In this document: positions 1 to 7,289 of the stretch, in pieces
Position numbering within the stretch: the first letter of the stretch is position 1
How the letters are laid out: the number at the start of each line of letters is the position of its first letter
From: Bacteroidota bacterium
GTDB lineage: Bacteria; Bacteroidota; Bacteroidia; Bacteroidales; BM520
Assembly: GCA_002748065.1 (NCBI GenBank)
Contig: PDRJ01000016.1
Location: 1 to 34,070 of the forward strand
Direction of reading: 5' to 3'
Length of the DNA stretch: 34,070 nt
The notes under the pieces: generated by a model
Told to the model about the DNA's origin: nothing
Databases searched by the model: none
Seen by the model: the letters and a program-made list of their open reading frames with translations, nothing else
Program-made: the position numbers and the translations under genes

Positions 1-69
1 CAAGACCTCACTCAAGTTCAGAATTACCCGATGTCTAAAAAGGAAATATTAAATGAATGTTTAACATAA
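1..69 (+). CDS. Possible 3' end of a truncated gene
   Basis: The first plus-strand frame is open from the window edge to a TAA at 67-69 and encodes 22 residues ending in SKKEILNECLT. The other two plus frames close earlier. This is compatible with the tail of a gene that begins outside the window, but 22 residues are too few to identify it, and a chance open frame is a real alternative. Confidence 0.3.
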   Translation, partial: QDLTQVQNYPMSKKEILNECLT

Positions 70-153
70 AAACGGTCAACCTTATTCAGGGAAGTTCATA
101 AGAATTAGAGGTTTGCATAACTTTAGAAGGGATTTATAACGCAGCGGGGAAGC

Positions 154-188
154 GGTAAAAGGTAAAAAGTAAAAGATAAAAGGTAAAA
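154..188. repeat. Heptamer tandem array, unit GGTAAAA
   Basis: Five consecutive 7-bp units read GGTAAAA, GGTAAAA, AGTAAAA, GATAAAA, GGTAAAA. The register is exact and the array lies in a gene-free stretch. It belongs to a wider set of 7-bp arrays in this window (505-602, 20564-20612, 33754-33867). Confidence 0.75.
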
Positions 189-245
189 GCCGGTAAGCCC
201 TGGAGAGGGGGATGGGGTTGTCTCCACAGCAGGCAAAGTACCCTT

Positions 246-501
246 ACAGCTCCGGAGGAACAAGACTTTTGTAACAGCAAGAGCCATATCCCACCATAGA
301 ACCCCGGAGGGGTGACACCTTTGTAACAGGGATGCCCCCTCCTCCCCCCAAAGCCCCGTAGGGGCGACACCTTCGGATAATCGATGTCTGTCCATAAAGA
401 GGAGGTTTTGAGAAGAGTCCGTCTGTACACCGTTGAACCCTTCAGATTCTTCGTTGGTTTCCAATCCACCGTTGTAAAGAGGTGCCGCCCCTACGGGGCT
501 T
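246..501. repeat. Cluster of REP-like palindromic repeats
   Basis: Four related units lie at about 246-276, 302-329, 350-373 and (inverted) 472-501. The core is a short GC palindrome such as GCCCCGTAGGGGC next to GACACCTTTGTAAC. The same unit recurs at 30124-30275 and 33944-34070. The stretch also contains a degenerate fragment of the MITE right end at about 384-416 in inverted orientation. No convincing gene lies between 70 and 721; two overlapping minus-strand open frames here are low-complexity translations of the repeats. Confidence 0.7.
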
Positions 502-504
502 ACC

Positions 505-668
505 GGCTGTTGGCTGTTAGCCTTTAGCTTGGGTTAATGGCAACATTCACAAAAAGTTATCACTCAACTCCCGACTTCGGTCTTCGGTCTTCCGACTTCA
601 TTACCATATCGCCGCATTGTCACATTATCACACGTAAAATAAAGATAATCACATGATTTCCAAACAAT
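505..668 (+). repeat. Composite intergenic repeat, copy A
   Basis: The modules in order are: a heptamer array around GGCTGTT (505-532), a short link containing GGCAACATTCACAAAAAGTT, a second heptamer array CTCCCGA/CTTCGGT/CTTCGGT/CTTCCGA/CTTCATT (568-602), and a conserved tail starting ACCATATCGCCGCATTGTCA (603-668). The same modules in the same order and orientation occur at 33754-33930. No coding function is apparent. Confidence 0.7.
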
Positions 669-675
669 TAAAAAC

Positions 676-711
676 AAAAAAAACCGTAACCTGTGATCAC
701 ACAAATTACGG
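676..711 (-). terminator. Intrinsic terminator of the tRNA-Val gene
   Basis: On the minus strand a 12-bp stem CCGTAATTTGTG / CACAGGTTACGG (two G-U pairs) closes a TGAT loop and is followed at once by eight T residues. It begins about 10 bp after the 3' end of the tRNA, as expected for its transcription terminator. Confidence 0.85.
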
Positions 712-721
712 CTTTGTAGGG

Positions 722-799
722 TGGTGGGAGATATAAGATTCGAACTTATGACCCCCTGCTTGTAAGGCAGGTGCTCTGAACCAACTGAGCTAATCTCCC
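722..799 (-). tRNA. tRNA-Val (anticodon TAC)
   Basis: The reverse complement folds as a complete cloverleaf. The acceptor stem is GGGAGAT/ATCTCCC, the D stem GCTC/GAGC, the anticodon stem CCTGC/GCAGG with loop CTTACAA (anticodon TAC, reading GUA valine codons), and the T stem ATAAG/CTTAT with TTCGAAT loop. The discriminator A and an encoded CCA end (722-724) are present. It stands alone, with no other tRNA nearby, and has its own candidate promoter and terminator. Confidence 0.97.
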
Positions 800-846
800 G
801 TTAAATTTTTGTTTAAGAACAATCGCTTTGGAAGCGTTTGGGAGTG

Positions 847-883
847 CAAATATACGTCGTTTTTCTTTCCACGCAATAGCAAA
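847..883 (-). promoter_or_regulatory. Candidate promoter for tRNA-Val
   Basis: On the minus strand a perfect Bacteroidota -7 box TATATTTG occupies 847-854, with a TTTG at 880-883 about 25 bp further upstream as a loose -33 match. It lies about 47 bp before the mature 5' end of the tRNA. The rest of 800-973 is AT-rich and gene-free, with one AT-rich inverted repeat at 943-961 that lacks a T run. Confidence 0.6.
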
Positions 884-973
884 ACAACGATTTTATCTAT
901 TTTTTCTTCAAAAATTCCATAACCCCCTCATAAACAAACCTTAGAAAAATAACATTTTTCTCAAAAAGAGGGA

Positions 974-2218
974 TCAGATAGAACCGTCGTAGTGGGAAAG
1001 GGCATCCGCAGCAATACGGGCAAGCCGGAACCACCCCACAGGACCCGAAACAAGCCACAGGAGCCGGATCACTCTCCCCACCAATCCCAGGCTATATGCC
1101 AGGCTATGGGAGAGGTATGCCGTTTTTTTCACATGCCGTCGAAAAGAGCGTTGATCCCCACCAATATTTCCCCATAAATAGGCATCAAAATCGCCCTCGT
1201 ACTGCGAAACGAGAAGCCCATTTTCCCCCTTGGTCACCAACATTCTATCCCCCAAAAGGAACCGCAACCCATGAAGAAAGAGGGCCAATCCCTTTCGCAG
1301 GCGTTGGATCAATTTCCGAAAGGTACTCCTCAGGATACCCGTCGCTTTAGCATACCACCTCTTGAGCCATTTCCGTCCACGCTTGTAGCCTTCCTGCAGC
1401 AAAAGAGGCTGCTCAAAACGCTCCTCCAGCAACGCCACCTCAGGCATCGCAAGATGCGTCACATTCCCAAAATAGGCTTGACGCCGATGAGCCCAATTGA
1501 AGGAGACCTCACGCAACAGCCTACGAACAGACAACTCAAGCGGAAAATCATCCGGCAACTCCATCTCTTGACGGGAACGCTCTGAAGAAGTGTTTTGGGA
1601 GAATTCTGCTTTCCACTTAAGGTAGGCCCCCATGAGTGTTCCGATATCCCAACTTTCATAGGGACTACCAACTTTCCTTTTGATCAAGGTACGCCAATGA
1701 ATAGGATCACGCTCCCTTCTCCCATTGATCATGACCATAAAATCCCTTAACGACGTCCTTGACATCTTTCCCATATCACCATCAATACGTCCCTCGTAGA
1801 AGCCATTTTTCCACAAGAAAAGTTGATAGAGACGCGCCACAAAGTCATTTTGTGGCGTATGCATCATCTTCAGCACCTCCTCCCCGGGATTCTCTCCGGG
1901 GAGAAGCACACAGGCGATTCTTTTGGCACTATCGCCCACAGAGGAACACAAATAATGGTGCATGAGCAGATCCAGGTTCCCTGTCATATTGAGCAAATCG
2001 AGCATCGTATGCTCCGTCTGCCCCATGCGCTCACAAAGTTTTTCCAATGCGGAGGAGAGTTCATCCCCCTCCCTGTACAGACCAAGCAGTTTTAGCCGAA
2101 AACGAGCAACGCGAGGCGTTACCCCCCCTGACTCCATCTTGGGAAGGGCAGCAAAGGAAAAGGTACCATCCAACGAAACCAATTGGTGAAGCAGCCGCTC
2201 TTCTGCCATATTGAGCAT
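974..2218 (-). CDS. Unrecognised protein with a peptidoglycan-binding-like segment (3' part of a frameshifted gene)
   Basis: This frame gives 414 residues from the first available ATG. Around residues 130-160 it has FLWKNGFYEGRIDGDMGK, which resembles the PG_binding_1 pattern (LGFYxGxIDGxxGxxTxxAVxxFQ). The C-terminal third is rich in Arg/Lys with hydrophobic stretches, possibly membrane-associated. The ATG used here is probably not the true start: the same frame stays open upstream and reads RVNYESVDTYHEYAY directly before it, which continues naturally from the preceding small frame (2242-2430) if one base is restored near 2264-2266. The intact protein would be about 485 residues. I do not recognise the family as a whole; the peptidoglycan link is inference from the motif. 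Confidence 0.6.
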   Translation of the reverse strand: MLNMAEERLLHQLVSLDGTFSFAALPKMESGGVTPRVARFRLKLLGLYREGDELSSALEKLCERMGQTEHTMLDLLNMTGNLDLLMHHYLCSSVGDSAKRIACVLLPGENPGEEVLKMMHTPQNDFVARLYQLFLWKNGFYEGRIDGDMGKMSRTSLRDFMVMINGRRERDPIHWRTLIKRKVGSPYESWDIGTLMGAYLKWKAEFSQNTSSERSRQEMELPDDFPLELSVRRLLREVSFNWAHRRQAYFGNVTHLAMPEVALLEERFEQPLLLQEGYKRGRKWLKRWYAKATGILRSTFRKLIQRLRKGLALFLHGLRFLLGDRMLVTKGENGLLVSQYEGDFDAYLWGNIGGDQRSFRRHVKKTAYLSHSLAYSLGLVGRVIRLLWLVSGPVGWFRLARIAADALSHYDGSI

Positions 2219-2241
2219 ATAGGCATACTCATGATAAGTAT

Positions 2242-2430
2242 CTACCGACTCATAATTGACCCGAAAGCACGCACAGCTCCCTCTCGAACCTCTTGAGAGG
2301 ATTCCTCCTTAAGCGCATCATAGGAGAGATACCCCAAATCAGCCAATGGCTGAAAATGAGAGTAGTAGCGCTCTCTATTGAGCACATCCCTTCGCAATTC
2401 AAGCTCATCGATTAAGGTTCTTGCATGCAC
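2242..2430 (-). pseudogene. 5' fragment of the same gene, separated by a -1 frameshift
   Basis: The frame has 62 codons from GTG at 2430, three bases after the stop of the upstream gene. It includes LADLGYLSYDALKEESSQ followed by EVREGAVRAF, which looks like another PG_binding_1-type repeat (LGYL...AVxxF). The frame then runs quickly into TAG at 2242-2244. Switching frame at the AAA run 2264-2266 (TTT on the coding strand) gives AVRAF-RVNYESVDTYHEYAY and joins the 974-2218 frame. No classical slippery heptamer is present, so a deletion or a sequencing error is likelier than programmed recoding. It is also in frame with the upstream gene, separated by one amber stop and one codon. Confidence 0.5.
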
Positions 2431-2433
2431 GAC

Positions 2434-2784
2434 CTATCCAAAGATCTCTTTGACAAAATCCAGAAATGCACTACGAGAGGCCATAGCCGAATCCACCATC
2501 TCCTGGTGCAACTCCAACAACAGCGCATCCTTTTCAGCAATATCATCGCTAAAAAACTGGGTAGCATCCTGATCGAAATCGATATGGGTATGCGCTAATA
2601 GCCTCACTTCACCCTGCGTATCGCCTTTCAAACTTTCCACTGTCGACTTCAGATCGATCTTCTCACCATTAAACACCTTTTTCACGTCACCGGTAAGGGT
2701 GGTTACCTCAACGGAAGAGACATCTTTTGCAGCCCCATTGATAGTCTCTAACACCCCGGAGAGGGCCTCTTTCAGATTTTTCAT
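2434..2784 (-). CDS. Small acidic protein of unknown function
   Basis: The protein has 116 residues from ATG at 2784. It has no signal peptide or membrane segment. The sequence is amphipathic and mostly helical-looking (ISGVLETINGAAKDV-like start, LLLELHQEMVDSAMASR near the end), suggesting a soluble coiled or helical protein. I recognise no family. The open frame continues upstream to 2967, but that extension lies entirely inside the MITE-like element at 2815-2969 and is therefore not part of the gene. The downstream gene begins three bases after this stop, so the two are probably co-transcribed. The element sits about 30 bp upstream of the start and may carry or have replaced its promoter. 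Confidence 0.6.
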   Translation of the reverse strand: MKNLKEALSGVLETINGAAKDVSSVEVTTLTGDVKKVFNGEKIDLKSTVESLKGDTQGEVRLLAHTHIDFDQDATQFFSDDIAEKDALLLELHQEMVDSAMASRSAFLDFVKEIFG

Positions 2785-2814
2785 AATAGGAATCGTTTTA
2801 ACAGAAACAATAAT

Positions 2815-2969
2815 TAGAATCCGTCTATAAAGTCCGACTTCTTCGTTATGCTTGTCTTCCAAATGGTCATTTACCCCAGTAAACTCACCTATTTCAGCCT
2901 TCGCAAGCCTCGAATTCGAACTTTCTATACAGCCTCTTTTCAAAACGCTGACTTTATGGACAGACACTA
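2815..2969. mobile_element. MITE-like element, full-length copy 1 (155 bp)
   Basis: The copy is bounded by imperfect inverted ends: TAGAATCCGTCTATAAAGTC on the left and, read on the other strand, TAGTGTCTGTCCATAAAGTC on the right. A second 155-bp copy lies at 19028-19182; by eye the two differ at about 15 positions (about 90% identity). There is no transposase inside, so mobilisation in trans would be required. The minus strand is open from end to end in both copies, but the differences change amino acids freely, so it is probably not a gene. Confidence 0.75.
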
Positions 2970-3058
2970 ATTAGCTCAAAATTCTCCATAAAGGTAATAA
3001 AAAAAAGGGAGAACCCCTTTTGAAGGGGAGAAAGGTTCATGGCGAAAAAAAATATGTT

Positions 3059-3066
3059 TACCTTTG
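3059..3066 (+). promoter_or_regulatory. -7 promoter box upstream of tamL
   Basis: TACCTTTG matches TAnnTTTG exactly and ends 19 bp before the GTG start at 3086. No TTTG lies at the usual -33 distance. Its position argues against the longer reading that would start at TTG 3020, because the promoter would then lie inside the coding sequence. Confidence 0.55.
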
Positions 3067-3085
3067 TTTGGAAAAGAGCGCAGAG

Positions 3086-5374
3086 GTGAAGCACACAATT
3101 ATCGGCATTATCATAGGGATTACATTAATTAGCTTAAGTGGTTGTGGTGCGGCGCGGCGCGCCTCACGCGGAGCACCACTGGTCGTCAAAAACAGTGTAA
3201 CAACCGACCACAAAAGCATCCCTAACGGTGACCTGACCAGCCTAATCACGGTCACCCCCAACAAAAAACTTCTCGGACTATTCAGAGCCAGGCTATGGTT
3301 CTACGAACACTTTAACGGCAAGGAGAAAAACCGGGGAGAACCGCCGGCACTGTTAGACTCGGTGGCCATGTACAATACGACACGTCAGATGAAAGCCTAT
3401 CTGCATAACTCCGGCTTCTTTCTGGCACAGGTCACACCACAAGTAAAGGTAAAAAGAGGAAAGGCAAAGATCAACTTCCAGGTAAAAGCCGGAAAACCCT
3501 ACCGATATCGTACCATCAACTGGGATATTCGGGACTCCCGCATCAACCGATACCTCCAAGAAAGCCACATCAAATCACAAGTCAAAGAGGGAGCGATTTA
3601 CAATGCCTATATCCTTGATGACGAACGAGATCGAATCACCAAGCTATTAAAAAACAACGGATACTATCTTTTTGGAAAGAACTTTATTCGCTACGAAGCG
3701 GACAGTACCACACACCCTGGAACCATCGACCTAACAGTTATCATTACCCCCTTTCAACCCAGTACGTCAGATGACTCCACCCTTACTCCTCATAAACAAT
3801 ACTATATCAACAACATATATGTCACCCCTGACTACCGTCCCTACTCTCAGGAGGTCATACACTACGACACTGTAGCCACCCATAAAAAGGGGCGAAAAAA
3901 TGAGCGACCTTTTTTCTTTATTGAGACGCAGAAAAGGCGCATGGTTCCCAACACCATTCTCAACACCCTACTCATCAAGCCGGGAGAACGGTATTGCATG
4001 GATGAGGTAAAGCAGACGCAAAAACGTTTAAGCACCTTACGTATTTATCGGTTTGCCAATGTGGAATTCTCTACTCCTAACTCTCCATACGATACCCTTC
4101 TGGATTGTCGGGTAAACCTTGTAAGGAGACCTGTACACGCTTTGGGGCCTCAATTTGAGATCACCAATGCTGCCGGGAATCCCGGCATTGGGGGAAAGCT
4201 CATGTATGAGAACAAAAATCTCTTTCGTCATGGTGAAGTCTTTCGCTTAACCCTTAAAGGAGCTCTTGAGGCTCAACTAAACAGCTACGATGGCATCACA
4301 AAAGAGAGTCCTCTTCTCAATACGGCAGAGCTTGGGGGAGTCTTTAACCTGATGTTCCCCATCTTTCTTTTTCCCGGGAAGAAACAATTTCTTTCGGAAC
4401 GCTTCCTTCCCAGAACCATCTTCACGGCCAGTTATAATTTTCAACGCCGCCCTGATTATTCACGGCACATCACCAACATCAGTTTCGGCTACGAGTGGAA
4501 AACCAGTCAACAAACACGACACATATTCAACCCCCTGGAGGTAAACTCCATCAAGATCTACCCGGAGGAATCCTTTACGGAGCGGCTCAACCAGCTGCAC
4601 AATGCCCTTTACAAAAGTCAATACACCGATCACATGATTATGGGGATCTATTACTCGTTCATCCGATCCACACAGAGTATTGCGACCAACCGAAACTTCA
4701 GCTTCCTCAAACTAACCTTTGAAACTTCCGGGAATGCGCTTTGGGCTTATAATAAAATCACAAAGAGCCCCTTATCGGAGAATGGCTATCACGAACTATT
4801 CAAAATTCGTTATGCACAATACATCAAAGGAGAAGTGGATTACCGATACTACATCAACCTACCCTACGACAACCAACTAGTTTTCAGAGGTCGGGCAGGT
4901 ATTGGCATCCCCTACCGCAACTCTGTGGCGATCCCCTTCGAGAAGGGGTTTTACGGAGGGGGAAGTAATGACATGCGGGGATGGAAAATCCGGACGCTTG
5001 GCCCCGGCACCTACTCCGACAACACCCTCAACATCGAACGAATTGGCGACATCCTTTTGGAAGCCAATATGGAGTACCGTTTCCCCATTTACAAGTGGTT
5101 TCAAGGGGCTCTCTTTGTGGATGCAGGAAACATCTGGCTCCTTAACGAAAACGAGGATTTCCCTGGAGGGAAATTTAAATTCAAGAACTTCCTAAAAGAG
5201 TTTTCTCTCTCATTGGGTACCGGGTTACGCCTTGACCTCAACTTCTTTATTCTCCGCCTTGACGGAGGCATTCCTGTTCGTGATCCGGCCATGCAAGCGT
5301 CATCCCCATGGAGGTTTAACCACCTCTCCCTCGGAAATATCACATGGAATGTAGCCATTGGTTATCCCTTCTAG
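3086..5374 (+). CDS. tamL: Omp85-family outer-membrane lipoprotein, TamL-like
   Basis: The protein has 762 residues from GTG at 3086, which gives a clean lipoprotein signal peptide: MKHTIIGIIIGITLISLSGC, with the lipidated Cys at residue 20. Residues about 65-350 are POTRA-like, and the C-terminal half is a beta-barrel ending in NVAIGYPF with terminal Phe. The Omp85 signature EKGFYGGGSNDMRGW (residues 619-633, with R631 as the conserved barrel-lumen Arg) is clear. The lipidated Omp85 protein of Bacteroidota is called TamL and is thought to work with TamB in outer-membrane protein or lipid assembly. No tamB is adjacent here, and another BamA-like role is possible. The helicase gene follows after 8 bp, so the two are probably co-transcribed. 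An upstream TTG at 3020 is a weaker start because it buries the signal peptide and the -7 box. Confidence 0.82.
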   Translation: MKHTIIGIIIGITLISLSGCGAARRASRGAPLVVKNSVTTDHKSIPNGDLTSLITVTPNKKLLGLFRARLWFYEHFNGKEKNRGEPPALLDSVAMYNTTRQMKAYLHNSGFFLAQVTPQVKVKRGKAKINFQVKAGKPYRYRTINWDIRDSRINRYLQESHIKSQVKEGAIYNAYILDDERDRITKLLKNNGYYLFGKNFIRYEADSTTHPGTIDLTVIITPFQPSTSDDSTLTPHKQYYINNIYVTPDYRPYSQEVIHYDTVATHKKGRKNERPFFFIETQKRRMVPNTILNTLLIKPGERYCMDEVKQTQKRLSTLRIYRFANVEFSTPNSPYDTLLDCRVNLVRRPVHALGPQFEITNAAGNPGIGGKLMYENKNLFRHGEVFRLTLKGALEAQLNSYDGITKESPLLNTAELGGVFNLMFPIFLFPGKKQFLSERFLPRTIFTASYNFQRRPDYSRHITNISFGYEWKTSQQTRHIFNPLEVNSIKIYPEESFTERLNQLHNALYKSQYTDHMIMGIYYSFIRSTQSIATNRNFSFLKLTFETSGNALWAYNKITKSPLSENGYHELFKIRYAQYIKGEVDYRYYINLPYDNQLVFRGRAGIGIPYRNSVAIPFEKGFYGGGSNDMRGWKIRTLGPGTYSDNTLNIERIGDILLEANMEYRFPIYKWFQGALFVDAGNIWLLNENEDFPGGKFKFKNFLKEFSLSLGTGLRLDLNFFILRLDGGIPVRDPAMQASSPWRFNHLSLGNITWNVAIGYPF

Positions 5375-5382
5375 ACCGTCTT

Positions 5383-6816
5383 ATGCACACTCCCCCACAC
5401 ACTCTTTTTCAAAAAATCTACCGGGAAAACCTGGGGTTGCCACCCACCAAGGGACAGGAAGAGCTCATCAGCAGACTAACCACCTTCCTTTGGGAAGAGG
5501 AGAGAGACTCCGTCTTTGTACTTACAGGCTATGCGGGAACCGGAAAAACAACCATGGTAAGCGCCTTGGTAAAAAGTTTGCCTTCAGCTAACAGACATGC
5601 CATCCTATTGGCTCCCACAGGAAGAGCAGCAAAAGTATTGGGGACCTACTCGGAGAAAGAGGCTTTCACCATTCACAAATACATCTACTTTGCCCACACC
5701 ACCCCTAACGGAAACCTCATCCTCAACTTAGCCCAAAACAAGCACCGAAATGCGCTCTTCATCATTGATGAGGCCTCCATGATTCCCGATCATTCTCCCG
5801 GTCCGGATGGCTCTTCATTCTCCTCAAAAAATATCCTCGATGACCTCATGGCGTATGTTTTCTCGGGGTTCAAATGCAAACTTCTTCTTTTGGGAGATGA
5901 GGCTCAGTTACCCCCTGTAGGGCTCACCCTTAGCCCGGCTCTTAACATGAAAAATCTTACGTCACGCTACCCTTACCATTTCCAGCAGTTCACGCTTACA
6001 GAGGTAGTAAGACAGCAGTTGACCTCAGGCATTCTAGCACATGCCACGACCATTCGGCAAAGGCTCACAGAGGCACAATACCACCTTCCTCTATTCGGGG
6101 AGACGCACTATCCCGATTTCATACGCATTGATGGCTCCGAATTACAGGATGCACTTGAGGAGGCTTACAGCTACCATAACGAGGAACACGCTGTCGTCGT
6201 CACACGCTCCAACAAAAGGGCAAACCTCTTTAACCAGGAAATTCGAAAGCGGATCCTCTTCCGGGAAGGCATCATCAATGCAGGGGATCTCCTAATGGTA
6301 ACACGAAACAACTATTTCTGGATGCCGGAAGAGGCTGAAACCAGGTTCATCGCCAACGGAGATCTCATTGAAATCCTACGCATTAAAAAGATAGAGGTTC
6401 GTTGGGGATTTCAATTTGCAGACGTGGAGATTCGCTTTCCCCATTTCCGGAAGGAACAACATATCGAAACAAAGATTTTATTGGATACACTCACCTGCGA
6501 AGGACCTGCCCTACCCCGAAAAGAGATGGAGAGGCTATGGTATGCCATTATGGAGGAGCAGATGGAACTTTCATCCAAAGCAGAGCGCATAAAAAAAACC
6601 AGGAACAGCGCGTGGTTCAACGCCCTACAGGTCAAATTTGCCTATGCCATAACCTGTCACAAGACCCAAGGAGGGCAATGGGATACGGTATTTATTGACC
6701 AAGGATTTATGCGAGAACCTCCGGACAAGGAGTGGTTCCGATGGATTTATACCGCCATCACTCGCGCTATGAAGAGGGTATATTTAGTCAACTTTCGGGA
6801 GGACTTCTGGTATTAG
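5383..6816 (+). CDS. RecD/UvrD-like superfamily 1 DNA helicase
   Basis: The protein has 477 residues from ATG at 5383, eight bases after the tamL stop. An upstream ATG at 5344 would overlap tamL and adds only an unconserved leader. Superfamily 1 helicase motifs appear in order: Walker A GYAGTGKTT (49-57, K55), Walker B FIIDEAS (D129, E130), motif III LLGDEAQLPPVG (from about residue 169), CHKTQG (K427) and motif VI YTAITRAMKRV (R461). The arrangement matches the compact AAA_30/UvrD_C_2 proteins of Bacteroidota, related to RecD and Pif1-type helicases. It probably acts in the cytoplasm on DNA ends or forks; the exact repair role is not visible. Its stop overlaps the ispF stop on the other strand. 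Confidence 0.88.
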   Translation: MHTPPHTLFQKIYRENLGLPPTKGQEELISRLTTFLWEEERDSVFVLTGYAGTGKTTMVSALVKSLPSANRHAILLAPTGRAAKVLGTYSEKEAFTIHKYIYFAHTTPNGNLILNLAQNKHRNALFIIDEASMIPDHSPGPDGSSFSSKNILDDLMAYVFSGFKCKLLLLGDEAQLPPVGLTLSPALNMKNLTSRYPYHFQQFTLTEVVRQQLTSGILAHATTIRQRLTEAQYHLPLFGETHYPDFIRIDGSELQDALEEAYSYHNEEHAVVVTRSNKRANLFNQEIRKRILFREGIINAGDLLMVTRNNYFWMPEEAETRFIANGDLIEILRIKKIEVRWGFQFADVEIRFPHFRKEQHIETKILLDTLTCEGPALPRKEMERLWYAIMEEQMELSSKAERIKKTRNSAWFNALQVKFAYAITCHKTQGGQWDTVFIDQGFMREPPDKEWFRWIYTAITRAMKRVYLVNFREDFWY

Positions 6817-7289
6817 ATTTTTTGAAGCATCACCACAGCATAGGCCGAGAAACCTTCCCCTCGCCCTTCAAACCCCATCTTTTCCGTGGTTGTCGCCTTT
6901 ACGGAGACCTGCTGTAGCTCCACGCCCATGGTCTTCGAGAGCACCATTCGCATCTTCTCTATGTAAGGAGCCACTTTAGGTTTTTGCAGAGCCAGGGTCA
7001 TATCGGCATTTTGCAGAGCATATCCCTTTTCACGGATCTGCTGCATCACCTGTTCCAGGAGGAGTAAACTGTTAACTCCCTTATAACGAGGATCAGTATC
7101 AGGAAAGTGGTTACCAATGTCTCCCAGAGAGAGAGCGCCCAACAAAGCATCGCACAAGGCGTGCACCAACCCGTCGGCATCACTATGTCCCAATCCCCCC
7201 TTCTCATAAGGAATACGAACACCGCCCAGTATCAGATCGCGACCCTCTTCCAGGCGGTGAACATCATAACCAAATCCTATTCGAAACAT
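6813..7289 (-). CDS. ispF: 2-C-methyl-D-erythritol 2,4-cyclodiphosphate synthase
   Basis: The 158-residue length is typical for IspF. The enzyme cyclises CDP-methylerythritol 2-phosphate to the 2,4-cyclodiphosphate with release of CMP in the MEP isoprenoid pathway. The metal ligands are present as GYDVHRL (D9, H11) and H43 in GLVHAL. The motifs GHSDADG, LSLGDIGNHFPDTDP and VKATTTEKMGFEGRGEG are also intact. The start codon abuts the porV stop with no gap, so it is almost certainly the last gene of the porV transcript. The coupling to T9SS genes is positional; the biochemical roles are unrelated. Confidence 0.97.
   Translation of the reverse strand: MFRIGFGYDVHRLEEGRDLILGGVRIPYEKGGLGHSDADGLVHALCDALLGALSLGDIGNHFPDTDPRYKGVNSLLLLEQVMQQIREKGYALQNADMTLALQKPKVAPYIEKMRMVLSKTMGVELQQVSVKATTTEKMGFEGRGEGFSAYAVVMLQKI

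Noticed and set aside
123..469. Two overlapping minus-strand open frames of 111 and 113 codons
   Set aside because: They run through REP units, a heptamer array and a MITE fragment; the translations are repeat-derived and show no protein-like pattern.
246..501. CRISPR array
   Set aside because: Units vary in sequence, spacing and orientation and contain their own palindrome with GACACC tails; there are no cas genes.
2242..2275. Programmed -1 frameshifting
   Set aside because: No X-XXY-YYZ slippery heptamer or clear downstream stimulatory stem is visible; a base deletion or sequencing error is simpler.
2785..2967. N-terminal extension of the 116-residue gene (MSVHKVSVLKRG...)
   Set aside because: The extension is entirely the translated MITE-like element and recurs in a different context at 19028-19182.
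3020..3085. TTG start for the TamL-like protein
   Set aside because: It would bury the lipoprotein signal peptide behind 22 residues and place the TACCTTTG promoter box inside the gene; GTG at 3086 fits both.
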